Assembly (NCBI GenBank): GCA_964036665.1
Contig: OZ038527.1
Span: 5,890,001 to 5,954,000 of the forward strand
Length of the DNA stretch: 64,000 nucleotides
DNA from: Gordius sp. MW1
Lineage: Eukaryota; Nematomorpha; Gordioida; Gordea; Gordiidae
Reading direction: 5' to 3'
Shown in pieces: positions 19,798 to 29,254 of the stretch. The position numbers and the translations under genes were made by a program. The stretch's first letter is position 1. Each line of letters opens with the position of its first letter. A model generated the notes under the pieces. The model was given only the letters and a program-made list of their open reading frames with translations, was not told the origin of the DNA and did no database searches.

Positions 19798-20595
19798 AAA
19801 ATTTTTGAAATTTACGCTTACGAAAGCTTTCTCATTGTCTGTGACAATGACTTGGGGAAATCCGTACGCGCCAAATAATTCTTTTAAAATATTTATCGTT
19901 ACTTTACCTGACATGCTAAAAACGTTTTTAAATTCCGTTCAACCGGAATATGCATCAACAATTATTACAAAACGTTTCTTGTCAAATTCAAAAAAATCAA
20001 TGTGAATTCTTTCCCATAAAGATTTGGGACTTGGCCATCTAGCATTTTTATTCCTTCGCGGCATCGGTGCGCCCAGCTTACAAAGCTCGCATTGCCTGAC
20101 GAATCTTTCGATATCCTTATTAATTTTAGGCCACCACACATATTGTCGTGCTAGTCCTTTCATTTTAACCATACCTGCATGACCTTGATGTAAAAGATTG
20201 AGCACGTTTTGACGAAGTTTAACAGGGACCACTAACCTTTCATGTCTTCTTATTAACTCATTTTCCAAATACATTTCATTAATAACATGTTTATAAGGTA
20301 ACGGTATGTTAATACTATCGTCCATGCCTAACAAAATATTCTTAACTTTCACTAGTTCAGGGTCTGCATTACTTTCTGTTAAAATTTTATTAAAATCCAA
20401 AATTTTAATGGAATTTATTACCTGTACTCCGACAATATAGCAAGATAAAGGACTATCCTCAACTTCGATGTTATCTGGGCTCAAACGCGATAATACATCA
20501 GCTATATGATTGTCTTCACCTTTACAATATTTAAGAGTTAAGGTAAAATTTTCTAACATGACTAACCAACGTTGTAGTCTACCAGACCTCAACAA
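19798..20595 (-). pseudogene. Gypsy B: end of RNase H, integrase zinc domain and start of integrase core
   Basis: From 20595 downwards the frame has the end of RNase H (GEDNHIADVLSRL, a hallmark). It then shows the integrase HHCC zinc region (HQGHAGMVK ... CELC) and the start of the catalytic core with the first Asp in HIDFFEFD. After a break near 19939, another frame holds the second Asp in VTDNEKAF. The core stops at 19798, where the hairpin-ended element is inserted, and its last part is at 16551-16957. The frame change near 19939 and the insertion make it non-functional. Confidence 0.85.
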
Positions 20596-22008
20596 CTCGT
20601 CATTAGCCTTTTTAAATAAAGCAACCAGGGCTTATGATCAGTGATTACAGTTAACGATTTGCCAATTAAATATTCGCGACTTCGCTGTATTCCATACATC
20701 ATTGCCAGGGCTTCCCGTTCAATAACGGATATCGCACCTCTGCTTTATTTAATTTACGTGAAAAATATAATATTGGGTGTTCAACATTATCCTCGACTTG
20801 ACACAATGCACCGCCGATGCCTACGTTAGACGCATCGACTCTTAAAATTTGTTGTTTGTCGGGATTATAACACCTTAACACGGGTTTAGTAAGTAAAATA
20901 TTTTTTAAATATTTAAAATTATTCGTATGCGATTCGTCGCATTTAAATGAAACAGACTTTTTGGTCAATTCATATAATGGTCCGGCGAATTTCATATAAT
21001 TATTTATAAATCTAATATAATAATTCGACTCCTAAAAATGACAAAAGTTCCTTTTTATTAGTTGGTAATTTTATATCTTTAATAGCCATAACTTTGTCAT
21101 ACTTAGGTTGAATATTACCATTACTTAAAATATGACCTAAATACAAGATTTGCTCAGTACCAAAACTACATGTTTTAGCTGATACTCTAAGGCCTTTTAA
21201 TTAAATTAATTCAAGAACTTTAATAAGACGTAAATCGTGTTCTTCTATAGTTTTACCAGTGACTAAAATGTCATCTAAATAAAATATTACGCCTTTCTAA
21301 ATTACTAAAAATGGAAGCCATTGTTTGTTGAAAAATTGCGGCTGAAACGCTTAAGCCAAAAGGTAATCTTTTAAATTTGAAAAGTCCGGCGTCAGTATTA
21401 ATTGTTAAAAGCCGTGACGACTTCTCGTCTACCTTAAGTTGTATTTAAGCATTAGCCAAATCAATTTTTAAAAAATATTTAGCTCCTTGTAATTTTACAA
21501 AAATTATCTCGAGCCTAGGCAGCGGATATTTAACTTCAATTACATATTTATTAACTGTAACTCTCTAATCAACGCAGACTCTTACCGTTCCGTCAGGTTT
21601 TCTGACCGGTACTAAAGGTGTAGCCCATTCCGAATAATCTATGGGTTCTATCACTTCGTCTTTTAGCCAATTTTTAATTACAGCATCAACCTTGTCTTTT
21701 ATAATTAAAGGTAAGCGTCTAACAGGACAAAATTTAGGTATAGCGTTTGAGTTTAACCGGATTGATACAATTTTATCATTTACACCGCCTAAATTATTTT
21801 CAAATATATCCGAAAATTTAGCCAAAATTAATGTAATTTTTGCCTGCCATGCTGTGACCAAATCTGCCTTTGCCCTCTGATCAAATGATTCATGGACTGT
21901 GGATTTAATCGAAGAAATCCCGCAATGTAAATCAGCGATAAAATAGGGTACGTCATGGCTAGCGGACTTTCTGTCCCAGCTCTGTAACGCACCGAGCAAC
22001 AGTCGCAA
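20596..22008 (-). pseudogene. Gypsy B reverse transcriptase and RNase H, broken
   Basis: The region 22008-21565 encodes the linker and start of reverse transcriptase (SEWATPLVPVRKPDGTVRVC). 21564-21000 continues in several frames with RLPFGL (about 21360) and the catalytic YLDD at about 21270. 20995-20699 is the RNase H start, with VDASNVGIGGAL holding a catalytic Asp, and TDHKP lies at about 20625. At least three frame changes or stops separate these pieces. The family enzyme copies element RNA into DNA and removes the RNA strand. Not functional here. Confidence 0.85.
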
Positions 22009-22837
22009 CCAAAATTATAATTAATCAATACTAAATTATCACAAAGGCTGTACCGTTTTACTTTTATTTTATAAAGTGGCAAGCAAAATTTTAATTAAAA
22101 ACAATCTAAAAGAGCTAATTGTTAAACATATATAAAAAATCAATAAGACTATCAATATTATTAAATTTAAAATATTCATTACCTCGCAATTGAACGATAT
22201 TTGGATACGCGAAAAATGATCGGGTTTTGATTACCACGGGACAGATCCCTTGCCCTTGAGTGGTCACCGAACTCTGTTTGATGGCGGTTAGAAATTCCTT
22301 TAGAGGGAGCGGTTCTTTTATCCATATCACTTTTGTTCACCAATTTATTATACGTGGTGACTTTGAACAAGGGAAATTTATTCTACGATAATTTCTTTAT
22401 TGTAATTGAATTTTTAACAACAGGATCGGTAAGTGTATTTAGGTAAATCGAATACAGTATATTTGGTTAAGATGGGGACAGGGGTATTTTTGTGTGTGTA
22501 AAAGTTTTGGGGGAACAATATTCTCTTTCTTAAAAATGGAAAACTGAAGTATCTGTTGGAACGTAAATTTTTTGTCAGTGAATTTTCTTGTGTTGTTTTT
22601 TCTTGAACGAGAAATTTTTATATGTTTTTACTGTGGTATTTTTTACGCCGAGGAAAACTTTTTATTATTATTCTATTACCATTATTTTTAAAGGTAAGGT
22701 GGTAATTAAAATATTAAGATGAAAGGGAAAAGTTAAAATCAAGTTAGGTAATTAAATTATCGTTATAAGTAGTAGGTCGGGGGGGGGGGGATTTAAATCA
22801 TCGCTATTTGAAGTAGGGCGGGGGGGGGGGTTGAGAC
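21630..22837 (-). repeat. First copy of the duplicated 5' half of gypsy B
   Basis: Partner of 14330-15514. It follows directly on the primer-binding site, so this is the copy in normal position. It lacks the 60-bp stem-loop segment found in the other copy and has a longer G run at 22779-22790. Confidence 0.75.
22115..22330 (-). pseudogene. Duplicated 71-codon frame of gypsy B (copy 1)
   Basis: Same frame as 14733-14948. It lies between the primer-binding site and the pol region, the position of gag, but is far shorter than any gag and has no recognisable domain. Confidence 0.35.
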
Positions 22838-22871
22838 GGCGAAGTGGTTCGATTCCACCTTTCCGGCGCCA
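22838..22871 (-). promoter_or_regulatory. Primer-binding site of copy B, resembling tRNA-Sec 3' end
   Basis: On the minus strand TGGCGCCGGAAAGGTGG begins one base after the 5' LTR, the standard place and TGG start of a primer-binding site. The plus strand reads a tRNA-like 3' portion: GAAGTGGTTCGATTCCACC, then TTTCCGGCGCCA. The GTGG-TTCGATT-CCAC arm followed by CTTTC and GGCGCCA is much closer to eukaryotic selenocysteine tRNA than to Ser, Lys or other common primers I can recall. The match appears to run past the usual 18 nt, to about 22835. Confidence 0.65.
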
Positions 22872-22872
22872 C

Positions 22873-23256
22873 TTATAAATCCCCGAACATAGAATTAAAA
22901 AGGGATTTATTTAATCACCACTTTCAAATATTTTGGTTTTATAACACTTTATTTTAATTCTCTAATTTTAGAATTCTGTCCGCGATAAATATACGCGGAA
23001 GAATATTAATTAAGTTCTGTTTTAATTCTAAATTTCTCAATTTATTTTCTACTACACCAAAAAAAAATAATAATAAACCATAACGCGATGGTAATTAAAA
23101 TCGCTCGCTCGAGATGGGTAATAAAATCTATTTTTATTGTAGAGGGATTTGGCATAGCGTAAAAATATCTGCGTGTGTGTGGGGGGGGGAAATAAACAAA
23201 CAAACAAAAAATAAACAAGCTAATTAACAAACGTGTGGAACACCACAAACACCACA
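22873..23256 (-). repeat. 5' LTR of gypsy copy B
   Basis: On the minus strand it starts TGTGGTGTTTGTGG and ends ATTTATAA, with the primer-binding site next to it. Small differences from the other LTR include a 5-bp deletion near 23155 and altered G runs. Confidence 0.85.
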
Positions 23257-23261
23257 GGTAC

Positions 23262-24664
23262 TATTAGGGTTTGCGCTGATTATCGCGTAACAATTAATAA
23301 ATGGGTTATTGATGTTAAACATCCTTTGCCTAGATTAGAAATGGTTTTAGTTAATCTGACGGGTAGTAAGTACTTTTCAAAGTTAGATTTAGCTAATGCT
23401 TACCTTCAACTTCGCGTAGATGAAAAATCAGCTAGGTTATTAACAATTAACACGATAAAGGTCTCTATTCTTTTAAGAGATTACATGGGCGTACGCAGGG
23501 GGGGGCAGGGGGGGGCGGCTGCCCCCCCCTAATTTATGAGAAAAAAAATTTTTCAATGCAAAAACATTGAAAAATTAAAAAAAATTATGTTTTGCCCCCC
23601 TCTAAATGAACTTTTGAACGTTTTGCCCCCCCCTAATTCAAAACCTGCGTACGCCCATGAGAGATTACCTTTTGGTTTAAGGGTGTCCGCACCTATTTTA
23701 TAAAGGGCGATGGCATCTATATTTAATAATAAAGATGGTGTATTTTTTTTTGGACGATATTTTAGTTACAGGTTCAACTCAGGACGAACATGATTTACGT
23801 CAAGAGAAGGTATTACATTTGATTAAAATTAAAAATTTGCGAGTTTCTGCTAAGAAATGTAATTTTGGTACTGACCAAGTAATTTATCTAGGTCATGTAA
23901 TAGCAGACGGTTTTGTTAAACTTAACTTGAAAAAGATACAAGATATAAAAAATATAAATAGGCCAGTAGATAAAAAAGAACTTGCATTGTTTTAGGTTTA
24001 ATGAATTATTACAATAAATTTATTGAAAATTATACAAAATATTCTGGTCCTCTTTATGAGTTAACCAAAAATGATGTATTATTTAAATGGGATGATCATT
24101 TAGATAAATGTTTTAATTTTCTTAAAAAATATTTTATTAACGGATCCGATTCTTAAATGCTTCGCTCCTGATAAAGAACATATTTTAAAAGTTGATGCAT
24201 CCAACACGGGTATTGGTGGTGCTTTATGTCAGATAGAAAATGAAATAGAGTATCCTGATATTTATTTTTGCAAGCTTACTAAGGCTGAACTTAATTATTC
24301 AGTCATAGAGAAAGAAGCTCTTGCGATGGTTTATGGTTTAAAACGATGTCGAGAATATTTAATTGGTAAATCATTTACATTGTATACCGATCATAAGCCA
24401 TTGGTAGCTTTATTTGATAAAATTAATACAGAATTGTTAATGTCACCTGTACTTCAGAGATGGTTATTAACTCTTGGTATTTTTTATTAACTTTTAAAGA
24501 TTGAGAAGGTAAAAGAATTATTTGGCTGATGTTATACCACGAATGAGTGCAAATAGTATAACTAAAGAGATATCTGTTACAAATAATAATTTTGTTAATG
24601 TAATAAAACTCCTTGACCTTGACGATATTATCAAAAGTACAGAGAATAATGCTGAATTAGCAGA
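23262..24664 (+). pseudogene. Gypsy copy A continued: reverse transcriptase and RNase H, broken
   Basis: The frame resumes after the TSD with IRVCADYRVTIN, HPLPRLEMVLVNLTGSKYF and the catalytic-Asp segment KLDLANAY. It is hit by a MITE at 23484-23659. The RLPFGL motif follows at 23662-23680, then the catalytic FLDDILVTG at about 23745 and VIYLGHVI at about 23880. After further breaks come the RNase H pieces VDASNTGIGGAL (about 24190) and YTDHKPLVALF (about 24380). A last frame, 24522-24664, ends where an inverted LTR begins. A one-base loss near 23455 precedes the MITE. No integrase is present. Confidence 0.85.
23484..23659. mobile_element. MITE in gypsy A reverse transcriptase, perfect 8-bp TSD
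   Basis: The ends CATGGGCGTACGCAGG and CCTGCGTACGCCCATG are perfect inverted repeats of 16 bp. AGAGATTA flanks both sides (23476-23483 and 23660-23667). The interior has G and C runs (GGGGGGCAGGGGGGGGCGGC...) and CTAAATGAACTTTTGAACG. The 8-bp TSD indicates hAT-type mobilisation. It is the best preserved of the family in this window. Confidence 0.9.
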
Positions 24665-24666
24665 TA

Positions 24667-25098
24667 AATTTCGTATTCTTTTAATTATTTCTTTTAAAAG
24701 CGAATCCCCAATTTATTTCTATTTAATAACACGATCACAACATAAGTACATATTTATAATCTTTTTCCAATAACGATAATATATATTTTATAAATCCCAA
24801 ATTCATGCTGATGTGGATATAACTTTTATATATTGGTTTTTTTTACAATAACGCGCATATTCTTTTTGGCATGAGAGTATTAATATCTTTCTGGATCGTG
24901 CTCGAGTGATTGATAGTACGCGCGTGTTATTGACGATGCAGGAATTAACATAAAAATAGAATTTAACATTAACTAGAAAAGGGATGAAGATGATTTGACA
25001 AGGATCAATGAGAAGAAGGATGATTTATCAAAGGTAAAAATAAAGTTATCGATTAAATTTGTAAATTTGTTCAGTTCAACATATTACCAAATGCCACA
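24667..25098 (-). repeat. LTR in minus orientation
   Basis: On the minus strand it begins TTGTGGCATTTGGTAATATG at about 25098 and ends AATACGAAATT at 24667. It is the inverse of 25433-25862. It replaces the integrase of gypsy copy A, which breaks off at 24664. Confidence 0.7.
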
Positions 25099-25432
25099 AT
25101 GATTGTGGAAACCGGGGGGGGGGCACCGACACATGTTAACAGAGATAGTGATCGACGGCGCCCGCAGGGTGCCAATCGAGGACGTTGTGAGAGATGTCAG
25201 CGATGGCATCGTTAAGCATTGTCCGCCTTCGATTGTTAATTTAAACGGTAATATAAGTACCTTGCCTGTTGGAGGGCAAGTGGTCACGCCTGTTGGAGGG
25301 CAGGTGGACCCCAAGTACAAACCAGCGAGTCGGTAACGACTGTCGTTGGTAGTACTCTGGTCACCCCATTAGCTGCTATGACCTTGGCAGGTGATCTGCA
25401 AGGGCAGTGATCAGCTGTTAAAAAGGGGAGGT
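25099..25432 (+). pseudogene. 3' end of a gypsy pol, tail only, with polypurine tract
   Basis: A 77-codon frame (25103-25336) is Val/Pro-rich (VNLNGNISTLPVGGQ) and contains a repeated word (GCCTGTTGGAGGGCA twice, 25264-25305). It resembles the basic tail that ends gypsy pol proteins. The AAAAAGGGGAGG at 25420-25431 is a good polypurine tract abutting the LTR that starts TGTGGCATATGG. No catalytic domain is present. Confidence 0.5.
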
Positions 25433-25862
25433 GTGGCATATGGTAATATGTTGAACTGAACAAATTTACAAATTTAATCGATAACTTTATTTTTCATCCA
25501 TCTCTTCGTTGATCCTTATCAATTTTTCCTCCTCCCTCTAGTTAATGTTAAATTCTATTTTTATATTAATTCCTGCATATCCTACTTATGTCAATAACAT
25601 GCGCGTACTATCAATCACTCGAGCACGATCCAGAAAGATATAAATACTCTCATGCCAAAAAGAATGCCAAAAAAGAAGATGCGCGTTATTGTAAAAAATA
25701 ATCAATATATAAAAGTTATATCCACATCAGCATGAATTTGGGATTTATAAAATATATATTATCGTTATTGGAGATATGATTATGTACTCATGTTGTGATC
25801 GTGTTATTGAATAGAAATAAATTGGGGATTCACTTATAAATGAAATAAATAAGAATACGAAA
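25433..25862 (+). repeat. LTR in plus orientation
   Basis: It begins TGTGGCATATGGTAATATG directly after a polypurine tract and ends GAATACGAAATT. With 24667-25098 it forms a head-to-head inverted pair around 334 bp. Confidence 0.75.
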
Positions 25863-26466
25863 TTCCCAACCTAAAGGTTGGGGATTGGGTAGAGAACTGC
25901 AAGGGTGACCCGACCCGAACTCGAGGGTTCGGGTCAAAAAGTTTGAAATGCTTTCGGGTTCGGGTTGAAAATTTTAATATTCGGGTCGGGTTGGATTTAA
26001 AGTGTCGGGTTAAGGGTTATGAATCTTACATTGCAGAATACACGGGACATATCTTCAAAAATAATGCTATTATGTATAATATTTTAATTGCTATGCAATT
26101 TATGTTTTTAATTAATATCGAAATTTATAATTGAAGATCATTCATTAAGCTAATTTAAATTCCTTTTGTTTTTTTAAATCTGATTGTTTTAATTTGGACG
26201 CAAGCTTAAATTTGACTCGTGAAAGGTAGAATATATCAACAAAATAATATTTTTAAATTGTATTTAAATAGTGTAAAGTGGTAGTTCATTATTAATTAAC
26301 TACATAAATATTTATTCATAAAACAAATAAGATTATGTTTAAATTTATTAAACAAAATTTTAAATTTCTTTTAATAACATATATATACGTATATATATAT
26401 AAAAAAGTATCACATGGGTAAAATACATTTGTAAATAAAATACTACAAAAGAAAACGCGTTAAAAA

Positions 26467-27430
26467 CTAATTGGATGGCATTGATCCGTGTATGGAAATC
26501 GTGTTGGATTTGACGATTTCCATAGTAATCCTTTGTCTGATGTAGAAGAATTCCTTAGGTTCTAAAGAAGAATTCGTCATCGCTTTCCCTATTTGTTTGA
26601 GGAAAGCGAGTGTCTCTAAACCTAGGTTGCCAATAGTGGTAGCCACCACGGGGATAAAAACTTTATTGGCTAGAGTGGAATATTTTTCGGCCTTTTTCCT
26701 CTCTGCCTTGATTATAAGGTCGGGGGAAGAGTTTAAGGGGGCGAAGATGTCGACCGTAGTAAAATCCCAAGTGAGTAGACCGCGGGACCAAGGTATGAGC
26801 GTTAGCCCGTCAGGTTTTTTCCCGTCGGTGGTACTGAGGCCGACAGGCTCTAGGGTATCGGGATAACCGGCTTTTCGAAGGTACTGACCTATGATTTTGT
26901 TAATTCCCGCATGTCTGGGGTTACGGCCTTTGCTGTACTTGCAGTAAAGAGGATGGTGTCCATTGGGTTGGACCGGCTGTTTGCAGAGCTCGCACATATA
27001 TGGGGAAACGATGTCGCAGCCGAGGCGGAGGCCTATGGCGATGCGTACTCTTCACCTGACATATGAAGACCCAAATTCCTGCTCGGGATCGCTTCGAGCC
27101 ATTCGTAACCGCGGTTGGAGGAGGCCCATTTGAAAAGGAGTTTTCTTTGGCATAGTTCGTTCGAGGAGAGGAAAGCTACGGAACGTGCTATTAGAGGAAG
27201 GTCCCATTCCTTTTGAGTCACTCCAAGTGATCGTTCGGCAGACTCGTGCTTGTCCGCATTCGACATGTTAAGAGCCTCTTGAAGGTGCGGGTCTGGGAGG
27301 GATGTGATTCCTGAGATTAGACAGTCGGTACTCATACGAGATGAAATAAATCCCGCTACTGCAATCTGTCGTGGGGATGATCTAATCCCGATTCCCCCAG
27401 TTTTAGAGGGAAGGGATGCCTGAATTGTAA
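26467..27430 (-). pseudogene. LINE-type reverse transcriptase, C-terminal region
   Basis: From about 27430 downwards: LPSKTGGIGIRSS, then LISGITSLPDPHLQEALN, LEAIPSRNLGLHMSGEE, then after a one-base loss near 27043 a zinc-like CELCKQPVQPNGHHPLYC, with KKPDGLTLIPW and WDFTTVDIF. This order (GG-G-R motif, C-x2-C...H...C, KRPDG, WD-T-D) is what I recall from the region behind the polymerase domain in a LINE-type family common in cnidarians, molluscs and lancelets. The last part looks nuclease-like. The polymerase core is missing. It lies inside a hAT-type element, either captured or inserted. Confidence 0.7.
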
Positions 27431-27512
27431 AAGACGAAATTTAAGGTTGAGAATGATTAATTTGCAAAACTCTATATTTCAAATTGAATGTGACCTGATA
27501 CTGTATGCCATC

Positions 27513-27540
27513 ATAAATATATATATATATATATATCTAT
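27513..27540. repeat. TA microsatellite
   Basis: An uninterrupted (AT)n of about 20 bp. In the related copy at 40541-40560 the matching (TA)n is the point where a hairpin-ended element starts. Confidence 0.8.
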
Positions 27541-27621
27541 AATAAATAGTAATCAAAATTTGTGGAATTAATTAGTTTCATAAATCGCACTTTAATTTGT
27601 AGATTAAATTTTAAACACCCT

Positions 27622-27787
27622 CATGGGAGTAGCCAGGAAATTGAAACTAGAAGGGGCAATAATGATTAAGGGACGGGCAAAATAAACATTTTTTAATTTT
27701 AGCCATAATTTGATAAAATATCTAAGATTTTTTAAATTTAGAGGGGGGGGCACCGCCCCTCCTTGCTACTCCTTGGCTACGCCGATG
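27622..27787. mobile_element. GGGCGTAGCCA-type MITE within the hAT-type element
   Basis: The ends are CATGGGAGTAGCCAGG and CCTTGGCTACGCCGATG, with the family's GGGGCAATAATGATTAAG and AGCCATAATTTGATAAAATA segments. An inverted counterpart lies at 40283-40446 with the same flank (CCTCATGGGAGTAGCC versus GGCTACTCCCATGAGG). The MITE therefore sat in the ancestor of both hAT copies. Confidence 0.65.
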
Positions 27788-28424
27788 CACACCGCAATCT
27801 CGCGTTGGATACCAAAAATTGAAACACGTTCGGAAGGGATTTGGTTAAAATTTTTTTTAACACTTTCGGGTCGGGTTCGGGTTAAAAATTTTAAAATGCT
27901 TTCGGGTCGGGTTCGGGTTGAAAATTTTAAAATGCTTTCCGGTCGGGTTCGGGTTAAAAAAATGACTTTGCAGTTCTCTAGGCTTGGGATTTCTTCCAAC
28001 CTAAGGTTTTGGGCTAGTTAAAATATAGCCGAAAGTTTTTGGTTGAGGTTTTTAAAAAACCTTAGGGTTTAAAAAAACCTTGACTTAAACCTGACCTTAG
28101 AATAGCCTAAGGTCAGCCCAACCTAAGTTTTTCCCCACCTACAGTAAATATTCAACTAAAGTTACAGTTACTTTTTTTAAAATTTAAAATTCATTAATTA
28201 GATAATATTTGCTCATCTCATTAAATTTAAGATTTTTTTGGGGATTGAATAGATAATCCATCCTATTAGAAAATTACAAGTATCATAATTTATTTTTTTT
28301 GTAAATATTAATTTATTGAATAGATACTATAAAGAGTTATTTTTAAATTTTTGCTAAATTTACATCTAATTTTTGATCATTAAGCCATTTGATATTACTT
28401 CTAATATATAAAATTGAATGACAT

Positions 28425-28767
28425 CGCATTGGCCATGTCACTAAAATATTACTGAAAAACTTGAAGTCAGCATTTTGAATGGCAAGTTCCGAATTGAACA
28501 TGTATGCTTCCACGAACCTATGATTTCCACATATGTGCCGATTGAACTCAAAAAATTTCAATTAGATTGGCATTCGTAATGACAACTAATAAGGCGCAAG
28601 GCCAAACGATGTCTATTTATAGCTTAGATTTTGCCACACCATGCTTTTCTTACGGACAGCTATCTGGGGCATGTTCTCGCGCGGGTAAACCATCCAGTTT
28701 GTTTGTGTTGACTAAAGACGGACTACCCAAAAATATTATATATTTCATCGCACTTAGAGATTGGTGA
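28425..28767 (+). pseudogene. Helitron helicase C-terminus, second fragment
   Basis: Two frames. One, at about 28470-28560, reads LNGKFRIEHVCF and ISTYVPIELKKFQ. The other, 28567-28767, has TTNKAQGQTM and YGQLSGACSRAG, the last PIF1-helicase motifs. The break is at about 28562. It differs clearly from the fragment at 3435-4122, so it comes from another Helitron. No Helitron ends were found around it. Confidence 0.75.
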
Positions 28768-29254
28768 TGAATTATTTTTTAATCGTCATAATTTGATGTA
28801 TATATAGGTATCAAAAATTATTTAAAAGTATAAAGAATGAAATTAATAAATGATTTAAAGTAATCCCCAGGTATCAATTATCACATTTATTATTAAGCTA
28901 TAATTTTAACTTTTAGGGCTATTTATAAACTATTCGCATTTCTAAACCAATTTTTTTATCAGGTTAACTCTTTAGTTTTGGAAATCGAATAAATCGACAA
29001 TTTATATTAATATAGGTTTATTAAGATGTTTGAGTTTAGTGATAAGTATAATTTAAAGTTTTAGCTTTTGATGAGTGTAGCCTCATTTCGCACTGGAGGA
29101 GTAGGTCAAAAATTGAAGGAATGGTTTAAGGAGGGGTTAAAAACATTGTACCTAATTTTGTTGTTATTTACGGGTAAATTTGTCCCACCCTACGTCCTTT
29201 CAGCTACTTTATTTTAGACCTTCATTTTCTATTTAGTTGGAAGAATGGAAAGTC

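Larger units (their letters stand above)
13900..23256 (-). mobile_element. Gypsy copy B: LTR retrotransposon with both LTRs, nested in copy A
   Basis: An element on the minus strand, 9.36 kb including later insertions. Parts from its 5' end: LTR 23256-22873, primer-binding site at 22871, leader with a small frame (22835-22009), pol (22008 to about 16132, interrupted by 16959-19797), polypurine tract at 15532-15521, a second copy of leader plus reverse-transcriptase start (15514 to about 14330), a second polypurine tract at 14297-14287 and the 3' LTR 14286-13900. Domain order RT, RNase H, integrase is Ty3/gypsy. All frames are damaged and gag and protease are largely missing. The LTRs differ at about 15 positions by eye, so insertion is neither new nor ancient. 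Confidence 0.85.
25890..27980. mobile_element. hAT-type element carrying a LINE fragment
   Basis: The ends TAGAGAACTGCAAGGGTGAC and TGACTTTGCAGTTCTCTA are inverted repeats, followed inwards by subterminal GGGTTCGGGTC/GACCCGAAC arrays. The flanks are GGATTGGG (25882-25889) and GGCTTGGG (27981-27988), an 8-bp TSD with one difference; the empty site at about 11420 has GGCTTGGG. No transposase was seen. The interior holds a LINE reverse-transcriptase fragment, a TA microsatellite (27513-27540) and a MITE (27622-27787). A related right end is at 40055-40562, inverted. Confidence 0.75.
25863..28145. mobile_element. Inverted-repeat MITE split by a hAT-type element
   Basis: 25863-25889 and 27981-28145 together match, in inverse, the unbroken MITE at 11218-11470 (AACCTAAGGTTTTGGGCTAG, CCTTAGGGTTT, CAACCTAAGTTTTTCCCCACC). 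The hAT-type element 25890-27980 lies at the break. Confidence 0.65.

Noticed and set aside
22835..22871. Functional tRNA-Sec gene
   Set aside because: Only the 3' part is present and it abuts an LTR. The 5' half is replaced by a G run and element leader, so a primer-binding site explains it better.
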